Assembly: GCF_000723165.1 (NCBI RefSeq)
Contig: NZ_HG322949.1
Location: 1,198,025-1,262,024, forward strand
DNA length: 64,000 nucleotides
DNA from: Janthinobacterium agaricidamnosum NBRC 102515 = DSM 9628
GTDB lineage: Bacteria; Pseudomonadota; Gammaproteobacteria; Burkholderiales; Burkholderiaceae_D
Reading direction: 5' to 3'
Part shown: one piece after another, positions 44,811 through 54,241 of the stretch
How positions within the stretch are numbered: the first letter of the stretch is position 1
How the letters are laid out: each line of letters begins with the position of its first letter
Position numbers and translations under genes: made by a program
The notes under the pieces: model-generated
The model's database searches: none
What the model was told of the DNA's origin: nothing
The model's input: the letters and a program-made list of their open reading frames with translations, nothing else

Positions 44811-45584
44811 ATGGACAGCACCACACCGCCGCCTGCCAGGCGCGACCTGATCGCCGGACTGGAAAAGGGCTTGCAAGTAATCGAGGCCTTCGACCAGGAA
44901 CGGCGCCGCCTCAGCATCGCCGAAGTGGCCGAACGCACCGGCCTGACCCGCGCGGCGGCGCGGCGCTACCTGATCACGCTGACGCACCTGGGTTATATGC
45001 GGCATGAAGACAAGCTGTTTTCGCTGACGCCGATGGTGCTGCGGCTGGGCCAGTCCTACCTGCATTCGGCGCGCTTGCCGCGGGTGGTCCAGCCGCTGCT
45101 GTACCGGCTCGCGTACGGCCTGGGCGAGGCGGCGTCGGCCGGCGTGCTGGACCACGATCAACTGGTGTGCGTGGCGGCCGTCAGCGCCGGGCAACTGGTG
45201 TCGGCCACGCTGCAGCCGGGCACCCGGGTACCGGCCTGGTGCACCGCCAATGGACGCATGCTGCTGGCCAACCTGGGACCAGGGCAGGTCGAGGCTTTCC
45301 TGGCCCGCATCGAACCCGAGCAAATCACGGAACATACCATCGTCGACAAGCAGCGGCTGGCGCTGGAAATCGGCCGCGCGCGCAGCCAGGGTTATGCCTT
45401 GGTGGACCAGGAACTGGAGCTGGGATTGCGCACCATCGCCGTGCCGCTGAAGAACTTTCGCGGCGAAGTGATCGCCGCGCTCAACATCAGCGTGCATGCC
45501 GGCCGCATGCCGCTGGAGCAACTGGTCGAGCGCTGCTTGCCGGCGCTGATCAAGATCCAGGTCGAATTGAACGCTTTGCTGTGA
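44811..45584 (+). CDS. IclR-family regulator of the pca operon (PcaR/PcaU-like)
   Basis: 257-aa regulator: short lead, HTH (SIAEVAERTGLTRAAARRYL, about residues 41-60), then the IclR effector domain with PGTRVPAWCTANGRMLLANL and YALVDQELELGLRTIAVPLK. This is the PcaR/PcaU/PobR subgroup, which binds beta-ketoadipate or protocatechuate. Frame opens at 44652, but MDSTTPPPARRDLIAGLEKG at 44811 matches the family start. Divergent from pcaH, with a PcaR-like box between them. Confidence 0.9.
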   Translation: MDSTTPPPARRDLIAGLEKGLQVIEAFDQERRRLSIAEVAERTGLTRAAARRYLITLTHLGYMRHEDKLFSLTPMVLRLGQSYLHSARLPRVVQPLLYRLAYGLGEAASAGVLDHDQLVCVAAVSAGQLVSATLQPGTRVPAWCTANGRMLLANLGPGQVEAFLARIEPEQITEHTIVDKQRLALEIGRARSQGYALVDQELELGLRTIAVPLKNFRGEVIAALNISVHAGRMPLEQLVERCLPALIKIQVELNALL

Positions 45585-45591
45585 GTACGGT

Positions 45592-46476
45592 TCAGGGCGG
45601 CCCGAAACGCTCAAGCACAAAGTCGATAAAGGTCGTCAGTTTCGGCGTCGGCTGCCGGTCGCGCGAATACAGCAAATGCATCGGCCGCGGCGCCGGCACG
45701 TACTCTTGCAGCAGCGGGACCAGGCGTCCCGCCGCGATATCCTTTGCCAGCAATATTTCAGTTTGCAACACCACGCCAAAACCTTGCAGCGCGGCCATGC
45801 GCAAGGCTTGGCCATTGTTGCAGCGAAAGCGTCCGCCCCACAGCGCCGAATCGCCGGTTTCTCCTTTCAAGCGCCAGCGCACCAGCTTGTTCCAGTGTAT
45901 GTAATCGAGGCATTCATGCTGGACCAGGTCGTCCGGCGTGCGCGGTCTGCCATGCCGGGCCAGGTAGGCCGGCGACGCGCAAATGGCCATGCGGTAAGGA
46001 TGTAGCGGCCGCGCGACCAGGCTGGAGTCTTCCAGCTTGCCGATCCGTATCACCGCATCGTAACCTTCATCGACCAGGTCGACCAGGCGGTCGTTCAAGT
46101 TCAGGTCCAGGCTCACTTCCGGATGTGATCGCAGGTAATCGGTGACCGCCGGCGCCAGCAATTCGCTGCCGAAGGTTACCGGCACGCTGACTTTCAAACG
46201 GCCGCGCGGCACCGCGTGCATCGCTTCGGCGCCGCTTTCGGCGGCCGTAATGTGCGCCAGGATCAAACGGCATTGTTCACAATACTGGGCGCCGATCTCG
46301 GTCAGGCCCTGGCGCCGCGTGGTGCGCGTCAGCAACTGCGCACCGAGCCGGCTTTCCAGGTGCTTGATATGTTTGCCGATCATTACCGGTGACATCTCGA
46401 ACGCCTCGGCGGCGGCGGTAAAGTTGCCGGCGTCGACCACCGCGACGAAGATTTCCATGCTGCGCAGCTTGTCCAT
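45592..46476 (-). CDS. LysR-family regulator (divergent from SDR gene)
   Basis: 294-aa regulator of the CrgA-like LysR subgroup: MDKLRSMEIFVAVVDAGNFT, HTH with AAAEAFEMSPVMIGKHIKHL, TRTTRRQGLTEIG, then RGRLKVSVPVTFGSELLAPA. Such regulators often control the divergent gene, here a short-chain dehydrogenase-like gene 111 bp away. Seven bases after the IclR gene and convergent with it. Ligand unknown. Confidence 0.9.
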   Translation of the reverse strand: MDKLRSMEIFVAVVDAGNFTAAAEAFEMSPVMIGKHIKHLESRLGAQLLTRTTRRQGLTEIGAQYCEQCRLILAHITAAESGAEAMHAVPRGRLKVSVPVTFGSELLAPAVTDYLRSHPEVSLDLNLNDRLVDLVDEGYDAVIRIGKLEDSSLVARPLHPYRMAICASPAYLARHGRPRTPDDLVQHECLDYIHWNKLVRWRLKGETGDSALWGGRFRCNNGQALRMAALQGFGVVLQTEILLAKDIAAGRLVPLLQEYVPAPRPMHLLYSRDRQPTPKLTTFIDFVLERFGPP

Positions 46477-46587
46477 GATTGCTAACCATGAGTTTGTAAT
46501 GATGTAAATGTTAGCGCATTTATTCTTCGGATGAAGAGGAACATACTGCTTTCACCACCTCACTGATTCATACACAAGGAAGACACC

Positions 46588-47187
46588 ATGAAAATCATCG
46601 TCATCGGCGCCAGCGGCGCCATCGGCAAGGAAGTGGCGGCACAATTGGCGCAAGGCCACGACATCATCAAGGTCGGCAGCAGCAGCGGCGACTTGCAAAC
46701 CGATATCAGCGACATCGTGCAAGTACGCGCGCTGTTCGCCAAGACCGGCAAGGTCGATGCGGTAGTGGTGGCGGCCGGCAATGTGCACTTCGGCCCGCTG
46801 GCCCAGTTCACGCCGGAACAATTCCAGGTCGGCTTGAACAGCAAGCTGATGGGCCAGGTCAATGTGGCGCTGGTGGCGCAGGAATTCGTCAACGACGGCG
46901 GTTCGATCACGCTGACCAGCGGCATCCTTGCCGAACAGCCTATCCGCCATGGCGTCGCGGCCAGCCTGACCAATGCGGCGGTGGAGGGATTTGTGCGCGG
47001 CGCGGCGATCGAGCTGCCGCGCGGCCTGCGCATCAATGCGGTCAGCCCGACCGTGCTGGAGGAATCGCTGCCATCGTATGGCCCGTTTTTCCGGGGCTTC
47101 GAGCCGGCCAGGGCCAGCCGCGTGGCGCTGGCCTACGTGCGCAGCGTCGAGGGCGCGCAAACCGGACAGGTATTCAAGGTTTGGTAA
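46588..47187 (+). CDS. Atypical short-chain dehydrogenase/reductase
   Basis: 199-aa compact SDR-like protein. NAD(P) loop VIGASGAIGKEVAAQL at the N-terminus, VVVAAGNVHFGPL for the NAG region and GLRINAVSPTVLEESLPSYG near the end. The usual catalytic Tyr-x-x-x-Lys is not present: the place reads GVAASLTNAAVEGFVRGAAI. The size and this change are typical of a small SDR group commonly found beside a LysR gene. Activity is uncertain. Confidence 0.85.
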   Translation: MKIIVIGASGAIGKEVAAQLAQGHDIIKVGSSSGDLQTDISDIVQVRALFAKTGKVDAVVVAAGNVHFGPLAQFTPEQFQVGLNSKLMGQVNVALVAQEFVNDGGSITLTSGILAEQPIRHGVAASLTNAAVEGFVRGAAIELPRGLRINAVSPTVLEESLPSYGPFFRGFEPARASRVALAYVRSVEGAQTGQVFKVW

Positions 47188-47299
47188 GATTGATGGCCTG
47201 ACTGGCGTGAATCAGGTGGTTTACAATAGCCGCCTTGGGAATCGCGGCGCCGCTTATCCGGCGCGCCGCTGTTCCGATTGAATTCACCACAAAGGTCAC

Positions 47300-49015
47300 A
47301 TGAAAAAAATCCTGCTCCCCCTGATGATGGCGGCCGTAGTCGGCGGCGCCTGTGCTGCACCGGCCCCAGCCAGCGTCGATGAATTGAACCGCATGAGCGC
47401 GCGTTACGCGCCGGTCCAGTTGACCGCCGATATTTCCGGTTTGTCGGCCGGCGACCGCAAGGCCATCGCAAAACTGGTCGAAGCGGCCAGGATCGTCGAC
47501 GTGCTGCAATTGCGCCAGCGCTGGTCGGGCAATGAAGCATTATGGGCGGCCTTGAAAAAAGACCAGACTCCGTTGGGCGTCGCGCGCCTCGATTATTTCT
47601 GGCTCAACAAAGGCCCATGGTCGATCCTCGATGGCCATGAGTCTTTCTTGCCAGCCGAATACGCCGGCATGACGATCCCGGCCAGGAAGCCGGACGCGGG
47701 CAATTTTTATCCGGCCGGGACCAGCAAGGCCGCGCTGGAAAGCTGGATGGACGCCTTGCCAGCCAGGGACAAGCAGCAGGCGCAGTGGTTTTTCACCACC
47801 ATTCGCCAGGGCAAGGACGGCAAGTTCAAGACCGTCAAGTATTCCGACGAATACAAGACCGAGCTGAAGCAACTGGCCAGGCTGTTGAATGAAGCGGCCG
47901 CCGCGACCGACAATGCGTCGCTGAAAAAATTCCTGACCTTGCGCGCCAAGGCTTTCCTCGACAACGATTACCTGCCGTCCGACTTCGCGTGGATGGACCT
48001 GGATGCCCCGGTCGATGTCACCATCGGGCCGTACGAAACCTATAACGACGAATTGTTCGGCTACAAGGCGGCGTTCGAGGCGTATGTGAATATCCGCGAC
48101 CAGGCCGAAACCCAAAAGTTGAATTTCTTCGCCAAGCATATGCAGGAGCTGGAAGACAACTTGCCGCTGGATAAGCAATACCTGAACCCGAAAGTCGGCG
48201 CGCTGGCGCCGATGGTGGTGGTGAACCAGGTATATGGCGGCGGCGACGGCAATATGGGCGTGCAAACCGCGGCCTACAATTTGCCGAACGACGAGCGCAT
48301 CATCAGCGCGCGCGGTTCGAAGCGCGTGATGTTGAAGAACGTGCAGGAAGCCAAGTTCGCCGCGACGCTGACGCCGATCTCGACAATCGTGCTGACCGAA
48401 GCGGCGCAGCAAGACCTGGATTTCAATTCCTTCTTCACCCACATCCTGGCCCATGAAATCACCCACGGCCTCGGCCCGCACGCGACCAGGGTCTACGGCA
48501 AGGCATCGACGCCGCGCCAGGATTTGAAGGAAACCTATTCCACCATCGAAGAAGCCAAGGCCGACATCACCGGCCTGTACGCGCTGGCCTACATGATGGA
48601 CAAGGGCCAGTTGAACGATACGCTGGGACAAGGCGCAGTGGCCGAGCGCAAGCTGTACAACACCTTCCTCGCCTCCGGTTTCCGCACGCTGCATTTCGGC
48701 TTGACCGATTCGCATGCGCGCGGCATGGCGATCCAGATGAATTACCTGCTCGACAAGGGCGGTTTTGTGGCTTTGGGCGATGGCAAGTTTGGCGTCGATT
48801 TCAGCAAGATCAAGCAGGCGGTGGCCGACCTGGACCGCGAATTCCTGACCATCGAAGCGACCGGCGACTATGCCCGCGCCAAGGCCTTGATCGCCAAATA
48901 CGTGGTGATCCGTCCTGAAGTGCAAGTCGCGCTCGACAAGATGAAGGCGGTCTCCAACGATATCCGTCCCGATTTCGCGACGGCCCGCGCGCTGGAGAGC
49001 GGTGCGGCAAAATAA
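47300..49015 (+). CDS. Exported M49-like zinc peptidase
   Basis: 571-aa protein with signal peptide (MKKILLPLMMAAVVGGACAA, cut near residue 20). Zinc motif HEITH at residues 385-389 followed by GLGPHAT, and the second helix ETYSTIEEAKADITG with Glu417, as in bacterial proteins distantly related to dipeptidyl peptidase III; true DPP III has HExxxH spacing, here it is plain HExxH. Likely a periplasmic peptidase. Stands alone between the SDR gene and the chemoreceptor; a weak hairpin with eight Ts (49034-49071) follows. Confidence 0.78.
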   Translation: MKKILLPLMMAAVVGGACAAPAPASVDELNRMSARYAPVQLTADISGLSAGDRKAIAKLVEAARIVDVLQLRQRWSGNEALWAALKKDQTPLGVARLDYFWLNKGPWSILDGHESFLPAEYAGMTIPARKPDAGNFYPAGTSKAALESWMDALPARDKQQAQWFFTTIRQGKDGKFKTVKYSDEYKTELKQLARLLNEAAAATDNASLKKFLTLRAKAFLDNDYLPSDFAWMDLDAPVDVTIGPYETYNDELFGYKAAFEAYVNIRDQAETQKLNFFAKHMQELEDNLPLDKQYLNPKVGALAPMVVVNQVYGGGDGNMGVQTAAYNLPNDERIISARGSKRVMLKNVQEAKFAATLTPISTIVLTEAAQQDLDFNSFFTHILAHEITHGLGPHATRVYGKASTPRQDLKETYSTIEEAKADITGLYALAYMMDKGQLNDTLGQGAVAERKLYNTFLASGFRTLHFGLTDSHARGMAIQMNYLLDKGGFVALGDGKFGVDFSKIKQAVADLDREFLTIEATGDYARAKALIAKYVVIRPEVQVALDKMKAVSNDIRPDFATARALESGAAK

Positions 49016-49033
49016 GTCTCCGTTTCGCACCGG

Positions 49034-49071
49034 AAACGGCGGTTTGCGTAGGTGCAGCCGTCGTTTTTTTT
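49034..49071 (+). terminator. Weak terminator after the M49-like gene
   Basis: ACGGCGG ... GCCGTCGT imperfect stem with a 13-15 base loop, then eight Ts. Confidence 0.5.
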
Positions 49072-49140
49072 CACTTCAATTAGCTGTCGGCAAGAGTGAA
49101 AGTCTTGTGGTACAGTCATTTCAGTTGCAGTATTGGAATT

Positions 49141-49191
49141 ATGCGCAAGCTTGCGCATCAATAAAAACACTTTGCGCATAGCGCATTTTTT
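49141..49191. promoter_or_regulatory. TGCGCA palindromes upstream of the chemoreceptor gene
   Basis: Perfect 18-bp palindrome ATGCGCAAGCTTGCGCAT at 49141-49158 and, 15 bases on, TGCGC-ATA-GCGCA at 49173-49185 followed by six Ts. Two related dyads in 50 bp before a single gene suggest a regulator-binding region; the second with its T-run could also be a short attenuator-like hairpin. Confidence 0.5.
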
Positions 49192-49209
49192 CAACAGAGA
49201 CAAGAACAC

Positions 49210-50946
49210 ATGCAGATCGAAGGTATGAAAATCAGCAACCGCCTGGCGCTCGGCTTCGGCGCCGTATTTGCATTGATGGTGATCCTGACCGGCCTCGCCA
49301 TCCTGCGGGTGCAAAGCATCGACACCATCCTGACCGGCATCAGCGACGTCAACAACGTCAAGCAGCGCTACGCGATCAATTTCCGCGGCAGCGTGCATGA
49401 CCGGGCGATCGCCGTGCGCGACGTGGTGCTGGCCGCCGACAAGGGTGCGGCGCAGCCGGAAATCGACAAGATCAAGACGCTGGCCGACAATTACGCCAAA
49501 TCGGCCGGCCCGCTGGACCAATTGCTGGCCAGCGCCGGCAACACCAGCGACGCCGAGCGCAGCGCCCTGGTCGCCATCAAGGCCAGCGAAGCGAAGACGC
49601 AGCCGCTGATCGACAAGCTGATCGCCCTGCGCCTGGCCGACAATGTACCGGACGCGACTGAATTGCTGCGCAGCCAGGCCGCGCCGGCGTTTGTCGAATG
49701 GCTGGCGTCGGTCAATAAGATGATCGACCTGGAAGAAGCGATGAGCCAGGAGCAAGCCGCCGAGGCGCGCCAGGTGGCGCGCAATTTCTTCTTCTTCATG
49801 GTCTTGCTGTGCGCCAGCGCGATCGCGATCGGTACCACGGCGGCGATTTTCATCAGCCGCGGCCTGTTGAAACAATTGGGCGGCGAACCCGAATACGCGG
49901 TGCAAATCGCCGGCAACATTGCCGCAGGCAATCTTGCGGTGGTCATCGATACCAAGGCTGGCGACCAGTCCAGTTTGCTGTTCGCGATGCGCGGCATGCG
50001 CGACAGCCTGGTCAATATCGTGGCCCAGGTGCGCAGCGGCACGCTGACGATTTCGCAGGCGTCGGCCGAGATCGCCGCCGGCAACCTGGACTTGTCGGGT
50101 CGTACCGAACAGCAGGCCGGCACGCTGGAAGAAACCGCGTCGTCGATGGAAGAACTGACCAGTACGGTACAGCAGAATTCCGACCATGCGCGGCAAGCCA
50201 ATCAACTGGCGCTGTCGGCGTCGGCGGTGGCGGTCAAGGGCGGCGCGGTGGTGTCGGAAGTGGTGCACACGATGGCGTCGATCAATGAATCGTCGAAACG
50301 CATCGTCGATATCATCGGCGTGATCGACGGCATCGCCTTCCAGACCAATATCCTGGCCTTGAACGCGGCGGTCGAAGCGGCGCGGGCGGGCGAGCAGGGC
50401 CGTGGTTTCGCGGTGGTGGCGACCGAAGTGCGCAACCTGGCGCAGCGCTCGGCCTCGGCGGCGAAAGAAATCAAGACGCTGATCGGCGACTCGGTCGAGA
50501 AAGTCGATACCGGTGCCAAGCTGGTCGACGAAGCTGGCGCGACGATGTCGGAAATCGTCGACAGCGTCAAGCGCGTGACCGACATCATGGCCGAGATCAG
50601 CATGGCCAGCCAGGAGCAGACCCAGGGCATCGAGCAAGTCAACGCCGCCATCGGCATGATGGATTCGGTGGTGCAGCAAAACGCCGCGCTGGTCGAACAG
50701 GCCACGGCCGCCGCTTCGGCGCTGGAAAACCAGGCCGGCAACCTGGCGCAAGTGGTCAGCATCTTCAAGCTCGATGGGCATGCCGCGCCGGTCGTCGCTG
50801 CCGCCGCGCTGCGGCCGGCGCCACGCCAGCCGGCCAAGGTTGGCAAGCTTGCCAAGGTTGCCCAGGCAAGCACGGCGCCGAAACGCCTGGCTGCCGGCGC
50901 CGCGCCGTCGCGCAAGCCTGGCGCCGATGAGTGGGAAGAGTTTTAA
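49210..50946 (+). CDS. Methyl-accepting chemotaxis protein
   Basis: 578-aa membrane chemoreceptor. TM1 at about residues 12-33 ([20 protein letters not shown]), a helical periplasmic sensor of about 155 residues, TM2 near 197-218 ([20 protein letters not shown]), a HAMP-like linker, then the signalling hairpin with the tip [20 protein letters not shown] and [20 protein letters not shown]. It ends in EWEEF, which fits the xWxxF tether for CheR/CheB. Start is 49210 or the in-frame ATG 49225; neither has a strong ribosome site. Ligand unknown. Confidence 0.95.
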   Translation: MQIEGMKISNRLALGFGAVFALMVILTGLAILRVQSIDTILTGISDVNNVKQRYAINFRGSVHDRAIAVRDVVLAADKGAAQPEIDKIKTLADNYAKSAGPLDQLLASAGNTSDAERSALVAIKASEAKTQPLIDKLIALRLADNVPDATELLRSQAAPAFVEWLASVNKMIDLEEAMSQEQAAEARQVARNFFFFMVLLCASAIAIGTTAAIFISRGLLKQLGGEPEYAVQIAGNIAAGNLAVVIDTKAGDQSSLLFAMRGMRDSLVNIVAQVRSGTLTISQASAEIAAGNLDLSGRTEQQAGTLEETASSMEELTSTVQQNSDHARQANQLALSASAVAVKGGAVVSEVVHTMASINESSKRIVDIIGVIDGIAFQTNILALNAAVEAARAGEQGRGFAVVATEVRNLAQRSASAAKEIKTLIGDSVEKVDTGAKLVDEAGATMSEIVDSVKRVTDIMAEISMASQEQTQGIEQVNAAIGMMDSVVQQNAALVEQATAAASALENQAGNLAQVVSIFKLDGHAAPVVAAAALRPAPRQPAKVGKLAKVAQASTAPKRLAAGAAPSRKPGADEWEEF

Positions 50947-50970
50947 GCGGCGCTTGCCGCAGCGGAATCC

Positions 50971-50998
50971 AGGCCGGTGGCGACACCGGCCTTTTTTT
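50971..50998 (+). terminator. Terminator of the chemoreceptor gene
   Basis: AGGCCGGTG, loop GCGA, CACCGGCCT, then seven Ts. Confidence 0.93.
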
Positions 50999-51104
50999 CG
51001 CCGCTGTTGTCTATTTTGCCTTGTGGAAATACGCGGACCGGCTACTCTATAAGCAATAAAAAGTTACTTTTAGGAACTTGTTGTTGTTTCATGGAAATAT
51101 TGTC

Positions 51105-51800
51105 ATGTTCAAGTCCGTGGCATTTGCCGGTTTATCTTTACTTTGCAGCACTGTTTCAGCAGGACCGGGCGATTTGACCGACACCGAATCGCGCTGGCTG
51201 CGCGCCGCTGCGCCCGTGATCGAGTATGCACGCCAGATCAAGCTGCCGCTCGACATCATTGTTCAACCGCAACAAGCGCCGGACGCGGTGCCGCTGGCGC
51301 TCGGTTTTGCCGGCGGCCGCTGCAAGCTGGTGCTGTCGATGCGTGGCAATCCGCAAGCCGAGACCATCGTGCAAGCGGTGCCGGCCGCCCAGCGCGACTG
51401 GATGATTGAAGCAATGACGGCGCATGAAATCGGCCATTGCTGGCGCTACGCCCAAGGCGACTGGCACCGCACGCCGAGCGGTTTTGTCGAGGCGCCGGAA
51501 GGTTACGCCTATCAGCCTGACTTGCAGAAAGTCGCGCAGGAAATTCGCGAAACCCGGCGTGAAGAAGGTTTTGCCGACCTGGTGGCGCTGGCCTGGACCC
51601 GTGGCCGCCATCCCGAGCAATATGGCGCGGTGTATGCCTGGATGGAAGATGTGCGCCGGACACAGCCGCTGGCGGGCGGTTCGCACGATACGCTGGCATG
51701 GCTGGGGCTGGTCAAGGATGGCGCCGTTTTTACTGTTTCCGATTCACCTTTTGATCAGGTGCAAGACTTATGGCGGGAAGGTTTGATCAAGGACAAATGA
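51105..51800 (+). CDS. Exported HExGH metallopeptidase-like protein
   Basis: 231-aa protein with a signal peptide (MFKSVAFAGLSLLCSTVSAG). HEIGHCW at residues 107-113 and a later EEGFADLVALAW helix resemble a gluzincin zinc site (His, His, Glu). No closer family recognised. The frame opens at 51078; GGAA eight bases before the ATG at 51105 and the signal peptide set the start. Single gene. Confidence 0.7.
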   Translation: MFKSVAFAGLSLLCSTVSAGPGDLTDTESRWLRAAAPVIEYARQIKLPLDIIVQPQQAPDAVPLALGFAGGRCKLVLSMRGNPQAETIVQAVPAAQRDWMIEAMTAHEIGHCWRYAQGDWHRTPSGFVEAPEGYAYQPDLQKVAQEIRETRREEGFADLVALAWTRGRHPEQYGAVYAWMEDVRRTQPLAGGSHDTLAWLGLVKDGAVFTVSDSPFDQVQDLWREGLIKDK

Positions 51801-51918
51801 CCCGTCATGAGCGGACAGATAGCGGTACACGATTTCCCGGAACGGTACGTTCACGCACAGAGAGCGGCGCCCATCAGGCGTCTAATCTCTTCGTCAACCT
51901 AACCAGAAAGGGAACATC

Positions 51919-52641
51919 ATGAATAAAGTCATCTCGCTTGTGCTGGCAGCCAGCGCTTCCGCTTTGTTGGTTGCCTCGCCTGCTATCGCACAACAAGCCA
52001 ACCAGTCCACCCAGGCCAGCGGCGCCAGCTACAAAAACCTGACCGACAAGGCCTCTAGCGACTACAAGGCCGCCAAAACGGCGTGCGATGCCAATAGCGG
52101 CAACGCCCGGAAGGTGTGTGTCGAAGAAGCCAAGGTGGCCCGCGCCAAGGCTGAATCTGATGCTGTCGCGCAATATCGCAACACCCCGCGCGAGCTGAGC
52201 AAGGCCCGCAAATCGGTGGCCGACGCCGAATATGATTTGGCCAAGGCAAAATGCGGCGAGCGTAGCGGCAGCGACAAGACGGTCTGCACCAACCAAGCCA
52301 AAGCGGCCCGCGACACGGCCTTGGCCGCCGCCGACAGCGGCACGCCAGATGGCGGCGCAGCGGCAACCGGCCAGGCGCAAAACCAGAACAATGCCAACCC
52401 CACCGCCGGCAGCAGCACCGCCCGCACCGCCGTGGCCGATACCGTGATCACCACCAAGATCAAGGCCGACCTGGTCAAGGCGCCGGATTTGAAGGCGCTG
52501 GACGTGCATGTCGAAACCGTCAACGGCGTGGTGATGCTGAGCGGTTTCGTGCCGTCGCAAACCGAGGCCAACAAGGCCGTGGCGCTGGCGCGCAGCGTTG
52601 AAGGCGTGACCGATGTAAAAAGTGCATTGAAAGTAAAATAA
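51919..52641 (+). CDS. Periplasmic BON-domain protein
   Basis: 240-aa exported protein: signal peptide to about residue 25 (ALLVASPAIA), a helical Ala/Lys-rich region with two CxxxxGNARKVC / CGERSGSDKTVC cysteine pairs (about residues 55-120), an Asn/Ala linker, and a BON domain at the C-terminus (VADTVITTKIKADLVKAPDL ... GVVMLSGFVPSQTEANKAVA, about 173-240). BON domains bind membranes or phospholipid in OsmY-type envelope stress proteins. AAAGGGAAC precedes the ATG. Confidence 0.88.
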   Translation: MNKVISLVLAASASALLVASPAIAQQANQSTQASGASYKNLTDKASSDYKAAKTACDANSGNARKVCVEEAKVARAKAESDAVAQYRNTPRELSKARKSVADAEYDLAKAKCGERSGSDKTVCTNQAKAARDTALAAADSGTPDGGAAATGQAQNQNNANPTAGSSTARTAVADTVITTKIKADLVKAPDLKALDVHVETVNGVVMLSGFVPSQTEANKAVALARSVEGVTDVKSALKVK

Positions 52642-52655
52642 GCGGCAGTACAACA

Positions 52656-52690
52656 ACGGGGATGGATGGCGGGGCGCCGTCCATCCCCGT
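52656..52690. repeat. Hairpin after the BON gene
   Basis: Perfect 11-bp stem ACGGGGATGGA / TCCATCCCCGT with a 13-base loop, 14 bp after the stop. There is no T-run, so it is not a classical terminator, but it may protect or end the message. Confidence 0.6.
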
Positions 52691-52756
52691 GTTGACAACG
52701 CTGTCCCGCGCTGCCCCATCCTGTGTTTTCCTGTCGCTAAATAACCACTGCTTGAT

Positions 52757-52783
52757 ACAGTAGTTTCCACAAGTAAATAAAAC
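52757..52783. promoter_or_regulatory. Second copy of the ACAGTAGTTTCCACA element
   Basis: ACAGTAGTTTCCACA followed by an AATAAAAC end, as at 16702-16728. TTGATA at 52753-52758 and TAAATA 16 bp further on form a possible promoter for the MFS gene that starts at 52888. Confidence 0.4.
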
Positions 52784-52887
52784 GATGTATGCTTGACTAT
52801 TTATTATCAATCATAGCGGCCGTTTGTATTTATGATGATCATCATATAAAATGAACGGCACCGATATATCTATACTCAAGGACATCC

Positions 52888-54183
52888 ATGTTAGCCCTAC
52901 CGTTTTCAGACTGGCTCAAGCAGCGCGGCATCCATTTTGGCTGGGTCATCGTTGTTATCACTTTCCTGACCGCGCTGACCTCGTCCGCAGCACTGGGTTT
53001 GCCCGGTGCGATGATGCAGCCGCTCAGCAAGGAGTTCGGCTGGGACACCGAGCAGATCTCGTCGGCGCTGGCGGTGCGTTTTGCGCTGTTCGGCTTGATG
53101 GGACCGTTCGCCGCGATCCTGATGGAACGCTTCGGCTTGCGTAATGTGATTTGCGTCGCGCTCAGCCTGATCGCCGCCGGCATGTTGCTGGCGACGCGCA
53201 TGACCCAGTTCTGGCACTTGCTGGCGCTGTGGGGCATCTTGCTCGGCATCGGTTCCGGCCTGACCGCGCTGGTGCTCAGCGCGGTGGTGGCCAACCGCTG
53301 GTTCGACACCCATCGCGGCCTGGTGATCGGCTTGCTGACCGCCAGCTCGGCCACCGGGCAATTATTGTTCCTGCCGTTTGGCGCGTGGCTGATCGAGCAT
53401 TTCGGCTGGCGCAGCGCGGTGCTGCCGATCTTTGCCATTTGCGCGCTGGTGGCGCTGCTGGCGTTCCTGTTCATGCGCAACCGTCCGCAAGACGTCAACC
53501 TGATCGCCTATGGCGCCGACCCGGCCGTCGCGCCTGCACCTGCGCCATCGGTCAAAGTCACGTTCGCCACGCCGTTCCAGATCCTGCGCAGCGTATCCGG
53601 CAACCGCACCTTCTGGATCTTGTTCGGCACCTTCTTCATTTGCGGCCTGAGCACCAATGGCTTGATCCAGACCCACTTCATTTCATTGTGCGGCGATTCC
53701 GGCCTGTCGGCGGTGCCGGCCGCGTCGGTGCTGGCGATGATGGGCGCGTTCGACCTGGTCGGCACGGTCTTGTCCGGCTGGCTGTCGGACCGTTACGACA
53801 ACCGCAAGCTGCTGTTCTGGTATTACGCCTTGCGCGGCTTGTCGCTGTTCTGGCTGCCGTATTCGGAATTCACGCTGTACGGCCTGTCGCTGTTCGCGAT
53901 GTTCTACGGCCTGGACTGGATCGCCACCGTACCGCCTACCGTCAAGCTGGTCGGCAGCACGTTCGGCAAGGAACAGGCCGGCATGGTGTTCGGCTGGATC
54001 TTTGCCGGCCACCAGCTGGGCGCCGCCACGGCGGCGTACGGCGCTGGCCGTATCCGCACCTTGATGATGACGTATAACCCGGCCCTGTTCGCCGCCGGCG
54101 CCGCCTGCCTGGTGGCGGCCTTGATGGTAATGGCCATCAAGCGCCAGAAGGCGCAGGTCCAGCCCCTGGCCAAGGCGGCGTAA
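52888..54183 (+). CDS. MFS transporter (monocarboxylate/oxalate-formate antiporter-like)
   Basis: 431-aa inner-membrane carrier with about 12 hydrophobic segments. HFGWVIVVITFLTALTSSAA at TM1, LTALVLSAVVANRWFDTHRG between TM4 and 5 and LVIGLLTASSATGQLLFLPF resemble the OFA/monocarboxylate type MFS group. AAGGA before the ATG. Single gene; the next is convergent. Substrate unknown. Confidence 0.88.
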   Translation: MLALPFSDWLKQRGIHFGWVIVVITFLTALTSSAALGLPGAMMQPLSKEFGWDTEQISSALAVRFALFGLMGPFAAILMERFGLRNVICVALSLIAAGMLLATRMTQFWHLLALWGILLGIGSGLTALVLSAVVANRWFDTHRGLVIGLLTASSATGQLLFLPFGAWLIEHFGWRSAVLPIFAICALVALLAFLFMRNRPQDVNLIAYGADPAVAPAPAPSVKVTFATPFQILRSVSGNRTFWILFGTFFICGLSTNGLIQTHFISLCGDSGLSAVPAASVLAMMGAFDLVGTVLSGWLSDRYDNRKLLFWYYALRGLSLFWLPYSEFTLYGLSLFAMFYGLDWIATVPPTVKLVGSTFGKEQAGMVFGWIFAGHQLGAATAAYGAGRIRTLMMTYNPALFAAGAACLVAALMVMAIKRQKAQVQPLAKAA

Positions 54184-54214
54184 AAAAACCGGCCCGGTCG
54201 GCAGACCGGGCCGG
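54182..54214 (-). terminator. Terminator of the minus-strand S9 peptidase gene
   Basis: CCGGCCCGGTC (54189-54199), loop GGCA, GACCGGGCCGG (54204-54214). On the minus strand it is followed by seven Ts, so it serves the gene ending at 54242; it overlaps the stop of the MFS gene. Confidence 0.9.
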
Positions 54215-54241
54215 CTTGGCTGACGTCGAGGCAGCGGCGGA

